Assembly: GCF_008727755.1 (NCBI RefSeq)
Contig: NZ_CP044231.1
Coordinates: 1,736,001-1,800,000, forward strand
Length of the DNA stretch: 64,000 nt
Source of the DNA: Microbacterium caowuchunii
GTDB lineage: Bacteria; Actinomycetota; Actinomycetes; Actinomycetales; Microbacteriaceae
Direction of reading: 5' to 3'
Shown piece by piece: positions 26,923 to 34,599 of the stretch. Under the pieces are notes generated by a model. That model worked only from the letters and a program-made list of their open reading frames with translations, was not told where the DNA came from and did no database searches. The number at the start of each line of letters is the position of its first letter. The stretch's first letter is position 1. A program made the translations under genes and the position numbers.

Positions 26923-27930
26923 ATGTCGCTCCTCCGTCGCTCGCTCGGCCTCGCCGCCGGCGCCGCCGCAGCCGTCCTCGCCCTCTCCGGCTGCGTCGCC
27001 GGCGAGAATGCCGCCGCCGAACCGGCCGGCGCGGAGGAAGCCGGCGCGTCCACCTCCATCGCCCTCGACTGGGCCACGTACAACCCGCTCAGCCTGATCG
27101 TGAAGGACCAGGGCTGGCTGGAGGAGGAGGGATACACCGTCGAATGGGTGCAGTCCCTGGGCTCCTCGAAGGCGAACGAGGCGCTGCGTGCCGGCGCCGT
27201 GGACTTCGGCTCGACCGCGGGTTCCGCCGCCCTGCTCGCACGGGCCAACGGCGCTCCCCAGCAGATCGTCGACGTGGTCGCGCAGCCGGAGTGGGCGGCG
27301 CTGGTCGTCCCGGCGGATTCGGACATCACCTCGGTCGCGGATCTGAAGGGCAAGCGGATCGCGGCAGCGCTCGGCACCGACCCGTACTTCTTCCTCGTGC
27401 AGGCGCTCGAGCAGAACGGGCTGAGCGTGGACGACGTGACCATCGAGAACCTCATCCACGCGGATGGCGCCGCGGCCCTGCAGTCCGGATCGGTCGACGC
27501 CTGGTCGGGCCTCGACCCGATCATGGCCTCCACGGAGGCCGCCGGCGCGACGCTCGTCTACCGCGACCTGGAACTCAACTCGTACAGCGTGCTCAACGCC
27601 ACCGAGGAGATCATCGAGAACAACCCGGAAGCCGTCCAGGCCGTGGTCGACGCCTACGAACGGGCGCGGGAATGGGCGCTCGCGAACCCGGCGGAGACGG
27701 CGCGGATCCTGGCCGACGCCGCCGTGATCGACCTCGCCGTCGCGCAGAAGGTGATCGACGAGCGCGAGGGTCTCGACGTCGATCCGGTCCCCGGCGCCGC
27801 ACTGGAGAAGGTGCTCGCCCCGATCGGCGCCATCCAGGTCTCCCTGGGCGACGTAGCAAGCCAGAGCGCGCTCGATGAGGCGCTGGCGACGCTCTTCGCC
27901 CCCCAGTTCGCCGAGAAGGCCGCCGGCTGA
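26923..27930 (+). CDS. ABC transporter substrate-binding lipoprotein (SsuA/NMT1-like)
   Basis: 335 residues. Signal peptide with lipobox LSGC (Cys near residue 24), then a periplasmic-binding fold: DWATYNPLSLIVKDQGWLEE, FGSTAGSAALLARANG, DLKGKRIAAALGTDPYFF. It resembles sulfonate- and nitrate-binding SsuA/NrtA proteins. It captures the ligand outside the membrane for the adjacent permease. The second gene of the importer operon. Confidence 0.92.
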   Translation: MSLLRRSLGLAAGAAAAVLALSGCVAGENAAAEPAGAEEAGASTSIALDWATYNPLSLIVKDQGWLEEEGYTVEWVQSLGSSKANEALRAGAVDFGSTAGSAALLARANGAPQQIVDVVAQPEWAALVVPADSDITSVADLKGKRIAAALGTDPYFFLVQALEQNGLSVDDVTIENLIHADGAAALQSGSVDAWSGLDPIMASTEAAGATLVYRDLELNSYSVLNATEEIIENNPEAVQAVVDAYERAREWALANPAETARILADAAVIDLAVAQKVIDEREGLDVDPVPGAALEKVLAPIGAIQVSLGDVASQSALDEALATLFAPQFAEKAAG

Positions 27931-27962
27931 CCCGTCGTCGTCCCTGAAACGGAGGCAGAGAC

Positions 27963-28784
27963 ATGAGCACGACCGGCATCGAACCCGCATCCGCCCTGGA
28001 ACCCGGCGCGGACAGGAGTGTGCTCTCGCGCCGCGGTGTGCGCGTGGCCATCGGCGCGGTGGTGCCGGTCGTGCTCATCGTCGTCTGGTACCTGCTCACC
28101 ATCCCCGGTGACCCGATCGTCCCGCCGTACAAGTTCCCGAGCATCGAGTCGGTCTTCCAGTCCGCCGTCACGCTCGCGGAGCGCGGCGAGCTCGGCCAGT
28201 TCGTGGCGATCTCCATCCAGCGGGTGGTGCTCGGTTTCCTCGCCGGAGCGCTGCTCGGCATCGCCTGCGGCGGGCTCATCGGACTGTCGCGCCTCTGGGA
28301 CACCGCCCTCTCGCCCTCGCTGGGCGTGGTCCGCGCCGTCCCGAGCCTGGCATGGGTGCCCCTGCTGCTCGTCTGGTTCGGGATGGGTGAGGAGTCGAAG
28401 ATCATCCTGATCGCGATCGGCGCCTTCTTCCCCGTCTTCACGACGGTGTCGCTCGCCCTCCGTCACGTCGACCCGCACCTGGTCGAACTCGGACGCTCCT
28501 TCGGATTCGGCGGTCTGCGCCTCTTCTTCACCGTGCAGCTGCCGGCCGTGCTACCCGCCCTGTTCTCGGGGCTGCGTCTGGCACTCGTGCAGGCCTGGCT
28601 GTTCCTCGTCGCAGCCGAGTTGCTCGGCGCGTCGATGGGACTCGGCTTCCTGCTCTCCCGCGGACAGACGACCGGACGCATCGACCAGATCCTGCTCGCG
28701 ATCATCCTGCTCGCGGTACTCGGCAAACTCACCGATTCCGCACTCGCCCTCGTGCAGAAGTGGGCCATCCGCCGCTGGGGCTGA
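27963..28784 (+). CDS. ABC transporter permease (SsuC-like)
   Basis: 273 residues, about six membrane helices starting GVRVAIGAVVPVVLIVVWYL. The EAA loop that contacts the ATPase is LVELGRSFGFGGLRLFFTVQLP. Third gene of the importer. Start ATG 27963 with CGGAGG upstream; 32 bases after the binding protein. Confidence 0.92.
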   Translation: MSTTGIEPASALEPGADRSVLSRRGVRVAIGAVVPVVLIVVWYLLTIPGDPIVPPYKFPSIESVFQSAVTLAERGELGQFVAISIQRVVLGFLAGALLGIACGGLIGLSRLWDTALSPSLGVVRAVPSLAWVPLLLVWFGMGEESKIILIAIGAFFPVFTTVSLALRHVDPHLVELGRSFGFGGLRLFFTVQLPAVLPALFSGLRLALVQAWLFLVAAELLGASMGLGFLLSRGQTTGRIDQILLAIILLAVLGKLTDSALALVQKWAIRRWG

Positions 28785-28813
28785 CGCACGGCGTCCGCTC
28801 TTCCGCCCGCGGG

Positions 28814-29932
28814 TCACGGGACGAGGCGCAGGATGCGGTCGTCGTCGGGTGCGGGATCGCCCCGGCCGTCGGTGTTGTTCGTCACCACCCAGAGCGAACC
28901 ATCCGGGGCGGCCACCGCATCACGGAGCCGCCCGTACTCCCCCACCAGCAGTTCCTCCGCGGTGGCCGGGTCCTCGAGCGGGATGGACCGGAGGCGCGCA
29001 CCGCGGAGATTCGCGATGTGGATCCGTCCGTCGACGATCGCCATCCCGCTGGGGCTCGCCTCCGCCGGGGACCACTGCTGCAGCGGATCGATGAATCCGT
29101 CCCGTCCGGCGATGCCTTCGACCATCGGCCAGCCATAGTTGCCACCCGCCTCGATCACGTTCAGCTCATCCCACGTGTTCTGCCCGAACTCCGTCGCATA
29201 GAGGACACCGGCGTCGTCCCACGCCAACCCCTGCGGGTTGCGGTGTCCGTAGCTGTACACCGGGGAGCCGGGGAAGGGGTTGTCCGCGGGGACCCGGCCG
29301 TCCGGCTCCAGTCGCAGGATCTTCCCCGCGAGCGTCTCGATGTCCTGCGCGCGCGCCCGGTCGCCGGCGTCTCCGACCGTGACGTAGAGCATGCCGTCGG
29401 GGCCGAAGGCGATCCGTCCGCCGTTGTGCGTCGCAGCCGCCGGGAGGCCGCTGAGGATCGTCTCCCCGGAGCCGAGACCGAGCGAGCCCGGCCGCCCGGT
29501 CAGGTCGAAACGTTCGATGCGGTTCCCGTCGGTACCGGTGGAGTAGGCGTACAGCCGGCCGTCGTGCACGGTGATACCGAGCAGGCCGCCCTCTCCTCGC
29601 GCAGCGACCCCCTCGACGACACCCGCCTCCCGCGGCGTGCCGTCGCCGGCGAGTTCCAGGATGCGGCCGGAGTCGCGCTCGCTGACGAGGGCGACGTCCT
29701 GCTCCGTGAAGGCGATCGACCACGGCGCCGTGAGACCCGTCGCGTGCACGACGAGCGACCCGGATGCCTCCGACGGCACCGGGGACACGGTCTCGGACGT
29801 CGGCGAGGGGGACGGGACGGATGGCAGGGCGTCGTCGGACCCGGTGGTGCATCCGGTGAGGGCGAGCGCACCGGCCAGCGCGACCGCCCATCCGGGCTTC
29901 CTGCCCTTCCCCCGCTGCGTCGATATCGTCAT
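28814..29932 (-). CDS. PQQ-dependent sugar dehydrogenase-like lipoprotein (soluble GDH/Asd fold)
   Basis: 372 residues from ATG 29932 (GGAAAGG upstream). Lipobox LTGC, a Ser/Pro/Thr-rich spacer, then a six-bladed beta propeller: GLTAPWSIAF, GEGGLLGITVH, HNGGRIAFGPDGMLYVTVGD, YSYGHRNPQGLAWD, TEFGQNTWDELN, EAGGNYGWP. These are hallmark strings of aldose sugar dehydrogenases (YliI/Asd, sGDH). PQQ synthesis genes are not in the window, so the cofactor must be taken up or the protein may work without it. Extracytoplasmic, membrane-anchored. Confidence 0.9.
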   Translation of the reverse strand: MTISTQRGKGRKPGWAVALAGALALTGCTTGSDDALPSVPSPSPTSETVSPVPSEASGSLVVHATGLTAPWSIAFTEQDVALVSERDSGRILELAGDGTPREAGVVEGVAARGEGGLLGITVHDGRLYAYSTGTDGNRIERFDLTGRPGSLGLGSGETILSGLPAAATHNGGRIAFGPDGMLYVTVGDAGDRARAQDIETLAGKILRLEPDGRVPADNPFPGSPVYSYGHRNPQGLAWDDAGVLYATEFGQNTWDELNVIEAGGNYGWPMVEGIAGRDGFIDPLQQWSPAEASPSGMAIVDGRIHIANLRGARLRSIPLEDPATAEELLVGEYGRLRDAVAAPDGSLWVVTNNTDGRGDPAPDDDRILRLVP

Positions 29933-30098
29933 GCCCCCTTTCCAGCACGACGGCATCACCGCCGTCAAGGCATGGACGCGACGAGCGGACGTCCTCCCCG
30001 CGGTCGCCGGGCGCCGTCCTCCTCTCCTCCGCAAGGTCGAGAAGATCTCCGACGCGAGAGGGAGGCCCTCGTCGGCACTGCTGCGTAGCGTGACGGAC

Positions 30099-30296
30099 AT
30101 GAACCAGGAACAGGAGACAGGATCCGGGAAGAACGGAAAGGGCACCGGAATCGGCGTCGGGATCGCGCTGGGCCTCAGCGTCGGTGTGGCCGTCGGGATA
30201 GCGGCGGACAACCTCGCACTGTGGCTGGCGGTCGGTCTGGCGATCGGCATCGCCTTCGGCGCGATCTTCGACTCGCGCCAGAAGAAGCAGGAGTGA
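30099..30296 (+). CDS. Small Gly-rich two-helix membrane protein
   Basis: 65 residues. A charged N-terminus (QEQETGSGKNGKG) is followed by two Gly/Ala-rich membrane helices (GIGVGIALGLSVGVAVGIA and LWLAVGLAIGIAFGAIF) and a KKQE tail. Similar glycine-zipper-like proteins occur widely in actinobacteria; function unknown. Confidence 0.65.
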   Translation: MNQEQETGSGKNGKGTGIGVGIALGLSVGVAVGIAADNLALWLAVGLAIGIAFGAIFDSRQKKQE

Positions 30297-30331
30297 CGGG
30301 CTCCGGTCAGGCGCGGACAAGCTCGATCACG

Positions 30332-30503
30332 AGTCCTCCCTGACGGCTGCGCAGGCCGCGTCCGACGTCTCGCTGCTGGTCAACAACGCGGGCCTGAGCC
30401 GGAGTCGATCGAGGTCGTCGTCGACGACTGGAGCGCCATGGTCAAGGCGTCGCTGTCCGGTGATCCCGCCGCCTTCTACGCGAAGATCACCGAGCTGCCC
30501 GGG
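30332..30503 (+). pseudogene. Remnant of a short-chain dehydrogenase (SDR)
   Basis: Two SDR pieces lie next to each other in different frames. The first encodes SDVSLLVNNAGLS (the NNAG motif of SDRs); about 10 bases later, another frame reads VVDDWSAMVKASLSGDPAAF and YAKITEL, typical of an SDR C-terminus. The Rossmann N-terminus, the catalytic Tyr-Lys region and the true end are missing. A decayed gene with at least one large internal deletion. Confidence 0.7.
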
Positions 30504-30526
30504 GTGTGGTCCCCGCGCGACGGCGA

Positions 30527-30757
30527 TCAGTTCCGGCTGACGAACGCTTCCAGAGCCTCGGCGAGGTTGGCCGCCGGCATCGGATAGTCCGATGTCGCGC
30601 CGTCCCCGCTGGGCACGTAGGTGCCGTCGTCACGCCGGTGGATGTGCCCCAGAAGGCCTCCCTCGCGCCCCTCGTGCGTGCCGAGGTGGAGACGGTGGCG
30701 GACCCGGTAGCCGTGCTCGTCGTCGCCCTCGACGTGGAGATCCTTCAACTCAGGCAT
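30527..30757 (-). CDS. Small hypothetical protein (76 aa)
   Basis: 76 residues from ATG 30757, with GGGAGGAT nine bases upstream. Sequence is acidic/His-rich (DLHVEGDDEHGYRVRHRLHL), no signal or membrane segment. No family recognised. It lies next to the SDR remnant and outside the tRNA-Val island. Confidence 0.6.
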   Translation of the reverse strand: MPELKDLHVEGDDEHGYRVRHRLHLGTHEGREGGLLGHIHRRDDGTYVPSGDGATSDYPMPAANLAEALEAFVSRN

Positions 30758-30904
30758 GCCGACATCCTCCCGGGTCACCGGGCGCGGCGGAAGGGAGTGC
30801 GAGGGTCCGCGCGCCGCACGGTGACGATTCGGCACGGAAACGATCGCGGGCTGATCACAGAACCGTGCCTGGGAGCTGCACGGACGCACGCGGGGTTGAT
30901 CTGC

Positions 30905-30948
30905 GGTGGGCCCTGCCGGGATCGAACCGACGACATCCACGGTGTAAA
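30905..30948 (-). repeat. attL-like direct repeat (3' half of tRNA-Val)
   Basis: 44 bases identical to 34340-34383. On the minus strand it runs from the anticodon loop (TTTACAC) through the T arm to the acceptor end of tRNA-Val. Beyond the repeat the 5' half of the tRNA is missing, so this is not a functional tRNA. Confidence 0.9.
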
Positions 30949-31005
30949 GGTTGCCGTTACGTGGATGTCGTTGATTTCACGTGTTTCACACGTTTCAGGT
31001 GTTGC

Positions 31006-31221
31006 TCATTTCGACCCGGTTTTCATCCTGGGGGGACACCGGGGGGACGCGGGAACCGGGCTGAGTGCGGCATTCAGACGGTCAACGGCGGCGGTGTCCG
31101 CGTCCGATCCCATCCAATGCGCGTATGTGTCTGCAGTGAGCTTCGCGGAGGAGTCAAGTTGCCCGCTTCTTGCCGCCTGAACAACCGCGTTGGGCAGATT
31201 TACGTCCGAGGTGATCTGCAT
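31006..31221 (-). pseudogene. C-terminal remnant of a tyrosine site-specific integrase
   Basis: 71 codons up to the stop at 31006. SSAKLTADTYAHWM, with the presumed nucleophile Tyr, and DTAAVDRLNAALSP are typical of the end of phage/ICE integrases. The Arg-His-x-x-Arg catalytic region upstream is gone; before SSAKL the sequence QLD replaces the usual LGH. The position 58 bases from the attL-like repeat, reading towards it, is where an island integrase belongs. Confidence 0.7.
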
Positions 31222-31456
31222 TCGGTCCGTCTCGGCGCTGACTCGGCTTAGGCACTCGTTTCGTGGAGTGTGACGTCAGATTAGCCGACGGCGCTAGGCC
31301 CAGTGAGCCGCACGGACGGACATGTCCATCGAAGCCTCCGGGACGCCGCTGAAAGTACGCGATGAACTCAGACGCACCGAACGACACATGCCTCATCTAA
31401 GGCGGAAGATCGCTCGCTCACCAGCGCGGATGTCCTAGTCGACCACGTGATCCGTT

Positions 31457-31462
31457 TAGAGT
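31457..31462 (+). promoter_or_regulatory. -10 element of the DUF2510-SHOCT gene (TAGAGT), leaderless
   Basis: TAGAGT, six bases (CTGGGC), then GTG 31469. The island gene uses the same leaderless promoter design as host genes. Confidence 0.5.
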
Positions 31463-31468
31463 CTGGGC

Positions 31469-32893
31469 GTGACGTCGATACCAGCTGATTGGCACGCTGA
31501 CCCTACTGGTCGTTTTGAGCAGCGATATTGGGATGGGACAGCCTGGACCGAACATGTGTGGAGCGGCGGCCAACAATCGGTCGATCCGCTGGAGCCGGCC
31601 TGTAGCGTCCAGCACGTCACGGACTTCGAAACGGGACCCGACCCTCGCCTCTCCCCCGCAGCAGACATTCCCGCGGCCGCGCCTTCGTCCCAGGACGAGG
31701 AACCGCGGCTAACGCATCGCAAGAAATGGCGGCCAACCCGCCATGCTCACCGTGCCGTGGAACGCACCGGCGAACTAGGGAGCACGTCGAAAGACGGCGA
31801 CGAGGAGAGTAACCCCATAGACCGCGCCCAAGAGACACACATGTCACCGCGCCCGTTTCCAGGATGGTCCGAAAGTGAGCGGGCCAAGAAAGCGAGCGAA
31901 GCCGCGCAATATCTACTGCCCGGCGAAACAGTTATCTATCAAGGGCCTGCTGGGATCCGCCGACCCCCGGTACTAGATCTCGTCGTCACCGACATGCGCG
32001 TCTTTACCTATCTCTCGGACCGAGTCAGCACGAGCATCGATCTCGATGCCATATCTGAGGCAGCGGTAGTCGAGACCAAACGGACACTTGCCGTCACTGA
32101 CCACGAGGGTCGGGTGCTTAAGATCAGCGGGCTAGCCGACCAGGAAGCACCATACGTTCGGGCTGCGGTTGAAGTTGCGCGAGCTGCCGAGCGCCCAACC
32201 GCGGCGCTAGAAGCGGTGCGTCGTACTGAGGACGCAGCAGCCGAAGCATCTCGCGTGTCGGCGATGCTGATGCACGAACGCTGGCCTGATACGACGATCC
32301 TCGGCAAGCAGACGCGCAAGGGTGAAGAGGCCATTCAACGGCTCTGCCATGGAGAGGAAGCCCCGTGGCTCGTGATGTCTCCTGGATTCGCCCAGGGCCT
32401 GTTGGCTGCTTTTGACGATCGCCTCGCGATCATCAAGACCGGCGCGATGACTAGCTGGATGGCGGGTGCCTTCCTAGGCGAGCGCAGCACGACCTTCTAC
32501 TTCACCGACATTAACGCCATCGAATACAACTCCGGATTCGCGTCCGGGGTGCTGGAAGTGCTTACCGCGAGCTATCAGGGCACCGCCAACAAGGACTACT
32601 GGCGCGGCACCTCCAGCTCTCGGAATGCGGACCGAAACGATCCATACACGCTGAGCAACACGCTGCCGATGGCTAAGGCGATCTACAACGAGTGGGCTCC
32701 GCACATCCAGGAACTGCGGGCAAGGATATCGGCGTCGAAACGAGCGCCTCAGCATGCGGCGCCCTCGTCCAATGTCCAAATGCCCGCCACGGACCTGGTC
32801 AGCCAACTCGAACGACTCGCCGCGCTGCGCACTTCAGAGGTCCTTACGGATGAGGAGTTCGCAGTCGCCAAGGCGCGCCTGATGAGTCAGTAG
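31469..32893 (+). CDS. DUF2510 - PH-like - SHOCT domain protein (island cargo)
   Basis: 474 residues from GTG. Residues about 5-33 are a DUF2510 module (ADWHADPTGRFEQRYWDGTA), often found at the start of actinobacterial membrane-associated proteins. A low-complexity linker follows to about 130. Two regions (about 150-245 and 275-385) look like bacterial PH/YokE-type domains (LVVTDMRVFTYLSDRVSTS; TTFYFTDINAIEYNSG). The last 35 residues are a SHOCT motif (LERLAALRTSEVLTDEEF). No membrane helix. Such proteins are common on mobile elements; function unknown. Codons are less GC-rich than in the flanking genes. Confidence 0.8.
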   Translation: MTSIPADWHADPTGRFEQRYWDGTAWTEHVWSGGQQSVDPLEPACSVQHVTDFETGPDPRLSPAADIPAAAPSSQDEEPRLTHRKKWRPTRHAHRAVERTGELGSTSKDGDEESNPIDRAQETHMSPRPFPGWSESERAKKASEAAQYLLPGETVIYQGPAGIRRPPVLDLVVTDMRVFTYLSDRVSTSIDLDAISEAAVVETKRTLAVTDHEGRVLKISGLADQEAPYVRAAVEVARAAERPTAALEAVRRTEDAAAEASRVSAMLMHERWPDTTILGKQTRKGEEAIQRLCHGEEAPWLVMSPGFAQGLLAAFDDRLAIIKTGAMTSWMAGAFLGERSTTFYFTDINAIEYNSGFASGVLEVLTASYQGTANKDYWRGTSSSRNADRNDPYTLSNTLPMAKAIYNEWAPHIQELRARISASKRAPQHAAPSSNVQMPATDLVSQLERLAALRTSEVLTDEEFAVAKARLMSQ

Positions 32894-33010
32894 CCCAGAG
32901 CTACGCAGTAGCTGCATGCTCTCGAGGACGAGTCGACCCTCTTATGGCAGAGCGGTCCGCTAGGAAGCGAACACCGCATTTCCTCAAGTGACGCCATCGC
33001 CTGCTCAGGC

Positions 33011-33033
33011 GGCGTCGCGGTCATCGCGACGCC
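33011..33033 (+). terminator. Perfect 9-bp hairpin downstream of the DUF2510 gene
   Basis: GGCGTCGCG, five-base loop, CGCGACGCC. No T-run. It lies in a 274-base gap between convergent genes that otherwise shows nothing. Confidence 0.5.
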
Positions 33034-33167
33034 GAAACAGAACCTACATGGGGTGCTCCCCCGCACCGGGCATTCCGTACCGCCCTTGGTAGGCGCGCGA
33101 GCATCTCGACACCCCCTACATCAATCGAGTCCGAAGTGGACTGGGCGGGATCAAGCGCGCTCGAACC

Positions 33168-34013
33168 TTAACCCGGAGCAACACCAACGGGCATGGCTGG
33201 AGGGGTTTCCGCGGGGATGCTTAGCGGTTGGAACAGGCCAGCGTACGAATTGAGCATCGTCGAGACCTGCTCGTAGCGTTGCCGAAACGCCTGCTTCTTC
33301 ACCTCCAGCGGAAACTTGTGAAAGCCGAAGCCGCGCAACACGGGCCCGGCTCCATCGTCGACGGTCCAAACGAGCTTGGTGAGCTGCGGCATGATCGCTC
33401 GCGCCACCCCCTCGCGTCCGCTCCCGACCGCTGCGTTAATGCAATAACGGAAAGCTCCGAGTGCGATGTCAGCGGCGCTACTGAGGTGCGACGCGTTGTC
33501 ATTGGTCTGTCCGAAGAGCTTGATGCGGTCGTCTACCTGTCGGGTGAACCCATTCGGATAACGCAGACCCGATTGGAACAGTCCTTCGAGGTGGTCATAC
33601 CGCTCGTTATCGCGGTCGATCAGCATCACGCCGGTCGCCCTTTCCCGCCCCAGCAGGTCATAGTAGGCACCGGTGACCACGTTGAGGGCGAAGTTCATCG
33701 AAGTGGAGTAGTCCTGGTTCGCAATAATGTCGTGCAGGATCACGTAGACGATCATCCGCACGCCGTGGGCGCTGAGAGCCGAAATCACCTCGGACTTCGC
33801 CCAAGTTGCCCGCTCGATCGTCACGTGAGCCGGACGAGTGTTCGTGTCGAACTTGAGGCTGTCGTTGACTCGATAGCCAGCTTCTGTTCGAATGCGGCGC
33901 ATCTCCATGTCGATGGCGTTCGCCTGCTCCGGCGCAAAGACAAGTCCGCCCACGATGAAGAAGTGGCCCGGCACAGGGTTCTTATTTGTCTCATCGACGA
34001 GAAACCAATACAC
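33168..34013 (-). CDS. DUF3800-like protein (island cargo)
   Basis: 281 residues from GTG, AGGATC upstream. The opening YWFLVDETNKNPVPGHFFIV matches the DUF3800 pattern (hydrophobic strand, Asp-Glu, then FFVVGG). Later acidic residues fit a metal-dependent nuclease-like core: MLIDRDNERYDHLEG and SSAADIALGAFRYC. DUF3800 proteins are abundant on mobile elements and near defence genes and are suggested to have an RNase H-like fold; none is well characterised. No partner gene beside it. A non-nuclease role is possible. Confidence 0.7.
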   Translation of the reverse strand: MYWFLVDETNKNPVPGHFFIVGGLVFAPEQANAIDMEMRRIRTEAGYRVNDSLKFDTNTRPAHVTIERATWAKSEVISALSAHGVRMIVYVILHDIIANQDYSTSMNFALNVVTGAYYDLLGRERATGVMLIDRDNERYDHLEGLFQSGLRYPNGFTRQVDDRIKLFGQTNDNASHLSSAADIALGAFRYCINAAVGSGREGVARAIMPQLTKLVWTVDDGAGPVLRGFGFHKFPLEVKKQAFRQRYEQVSTMLNSYAGLFQPLSIPAETPPAMPVGVAPG

Positions 34014-34339
34014 ACGCAGATCCTGGCATGGCCGGTGGACAGCGCCTGCCCGTCGTGAGCATCAGCGCAGCAGTCTCCCCAAGCCCGACGCTGAGCCTGT
34101 GGCGTGCGGACGAAGGTCCTGCAGCGTGATTGAGTGAGGGCCGCTCGGTTTAGCTGGCAGGTCCGTCGGGCTCAGAAGCATGGCACGCTCGGCCAGCTGC
34201 AGATGCTCCGCGGAGATATCTTGCGGGCCAGAGACGACGAGGCTCATCCGGCGGGCCCACGACCGAGCTCGGGGGACGCCCGGGGGACACGAGCACACAA
34301 ACGACAACTGGATTGCAACCCGCATCACAGTCGTTTCTT
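34014..34339. other. Right arm of the island, no gene seen
   Basis: 326 bases between the DUF3800-like gene and the tRNA-Val repeat. Reading frames here lack codon bias, a ribosome binding site and family motifs. It may hold residual attachment or recombination sequence. Confidence 0.4.
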
Positions 34340-34383
34340 GGTGGGCCCTGCCGGGATCGAACCGACGACATCCACGGTGTAAA
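34340..34383 (-). repeat. attR-like direct repeat within tRNA-Val
   Basis: Identical to 30905-30948. Here it is continuous with the 5' half of the tRNA, so this end carries the functional gene. Confidence 0.9.
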
Positions 34384-34414
34384 CGTGGCGCTCTACCAGC
34401 TGAGCTAAAGGCCC
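34342..34414 (-). tRNA. tRNA-Val (anticodon TAC)
   Basis: GGGCCTT acceptor pairs with AGGGCCC; D arm TAGCTCAGCTGGTAGAGC; anticodon stem CCACG/CGTGG around TTTACAC with anticodon TAC; T arm GTCGGTTCGATCCCGGC. CCA is encoded just beyond (34339-34341). Its 3' half is the integration site of the neighbouring island. Confidence 0.95.
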
Positions 34415-34599
34415 TTCCCCCTCATTCTAGGAGGAGCGCGGGGCGGCGCCCGACCCCCGTCGGGGAGTGCCCCGCGGATCGTCCCAGGAGTGGCCTGACT
34501 CGCTAAGCTTGTGCGCGGTGCGTTGTTGCTGCCGAACAGGGCTTGCACCGATTCGATGGTTTCTTCCGGCAAGACCTGCCGGGTTATGAAAGGCGTCCA

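Larger units (their letters stand above)
30905..34383. mobile_element. Small degraded genomic island integrated at tRNA-Val
   Basis: About 3.4 kb between two identical 44-bp copies of the 3' half of tRNA-Val (30905-30948 and 34340-34383). The intact tRNA is at the right end, as expected when an element integrates into the 3' part of a tRNA gene. Inside, next to the left repeat, is the C-terminal remnant of a tyrosine integrase; the rest is a DUF2510-SHOCT gene and a DUF3800-like gene. The base composition is visibly lower in GC than the flanks. No replication, transfer or structural phage genes remain, so it cannot move on its own. Confidence 0.85.

Noticed and set aside
30906..30950. A second tRNA-Val gene
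   Set aside because: Only the 3' half is present; it is the attL-like repeat of the island.
34062..34328. An 88-codon frame on the - strand at the island's right end
   Set aside because: No ribosome binding site, mixed composition, no homology I can recognise.
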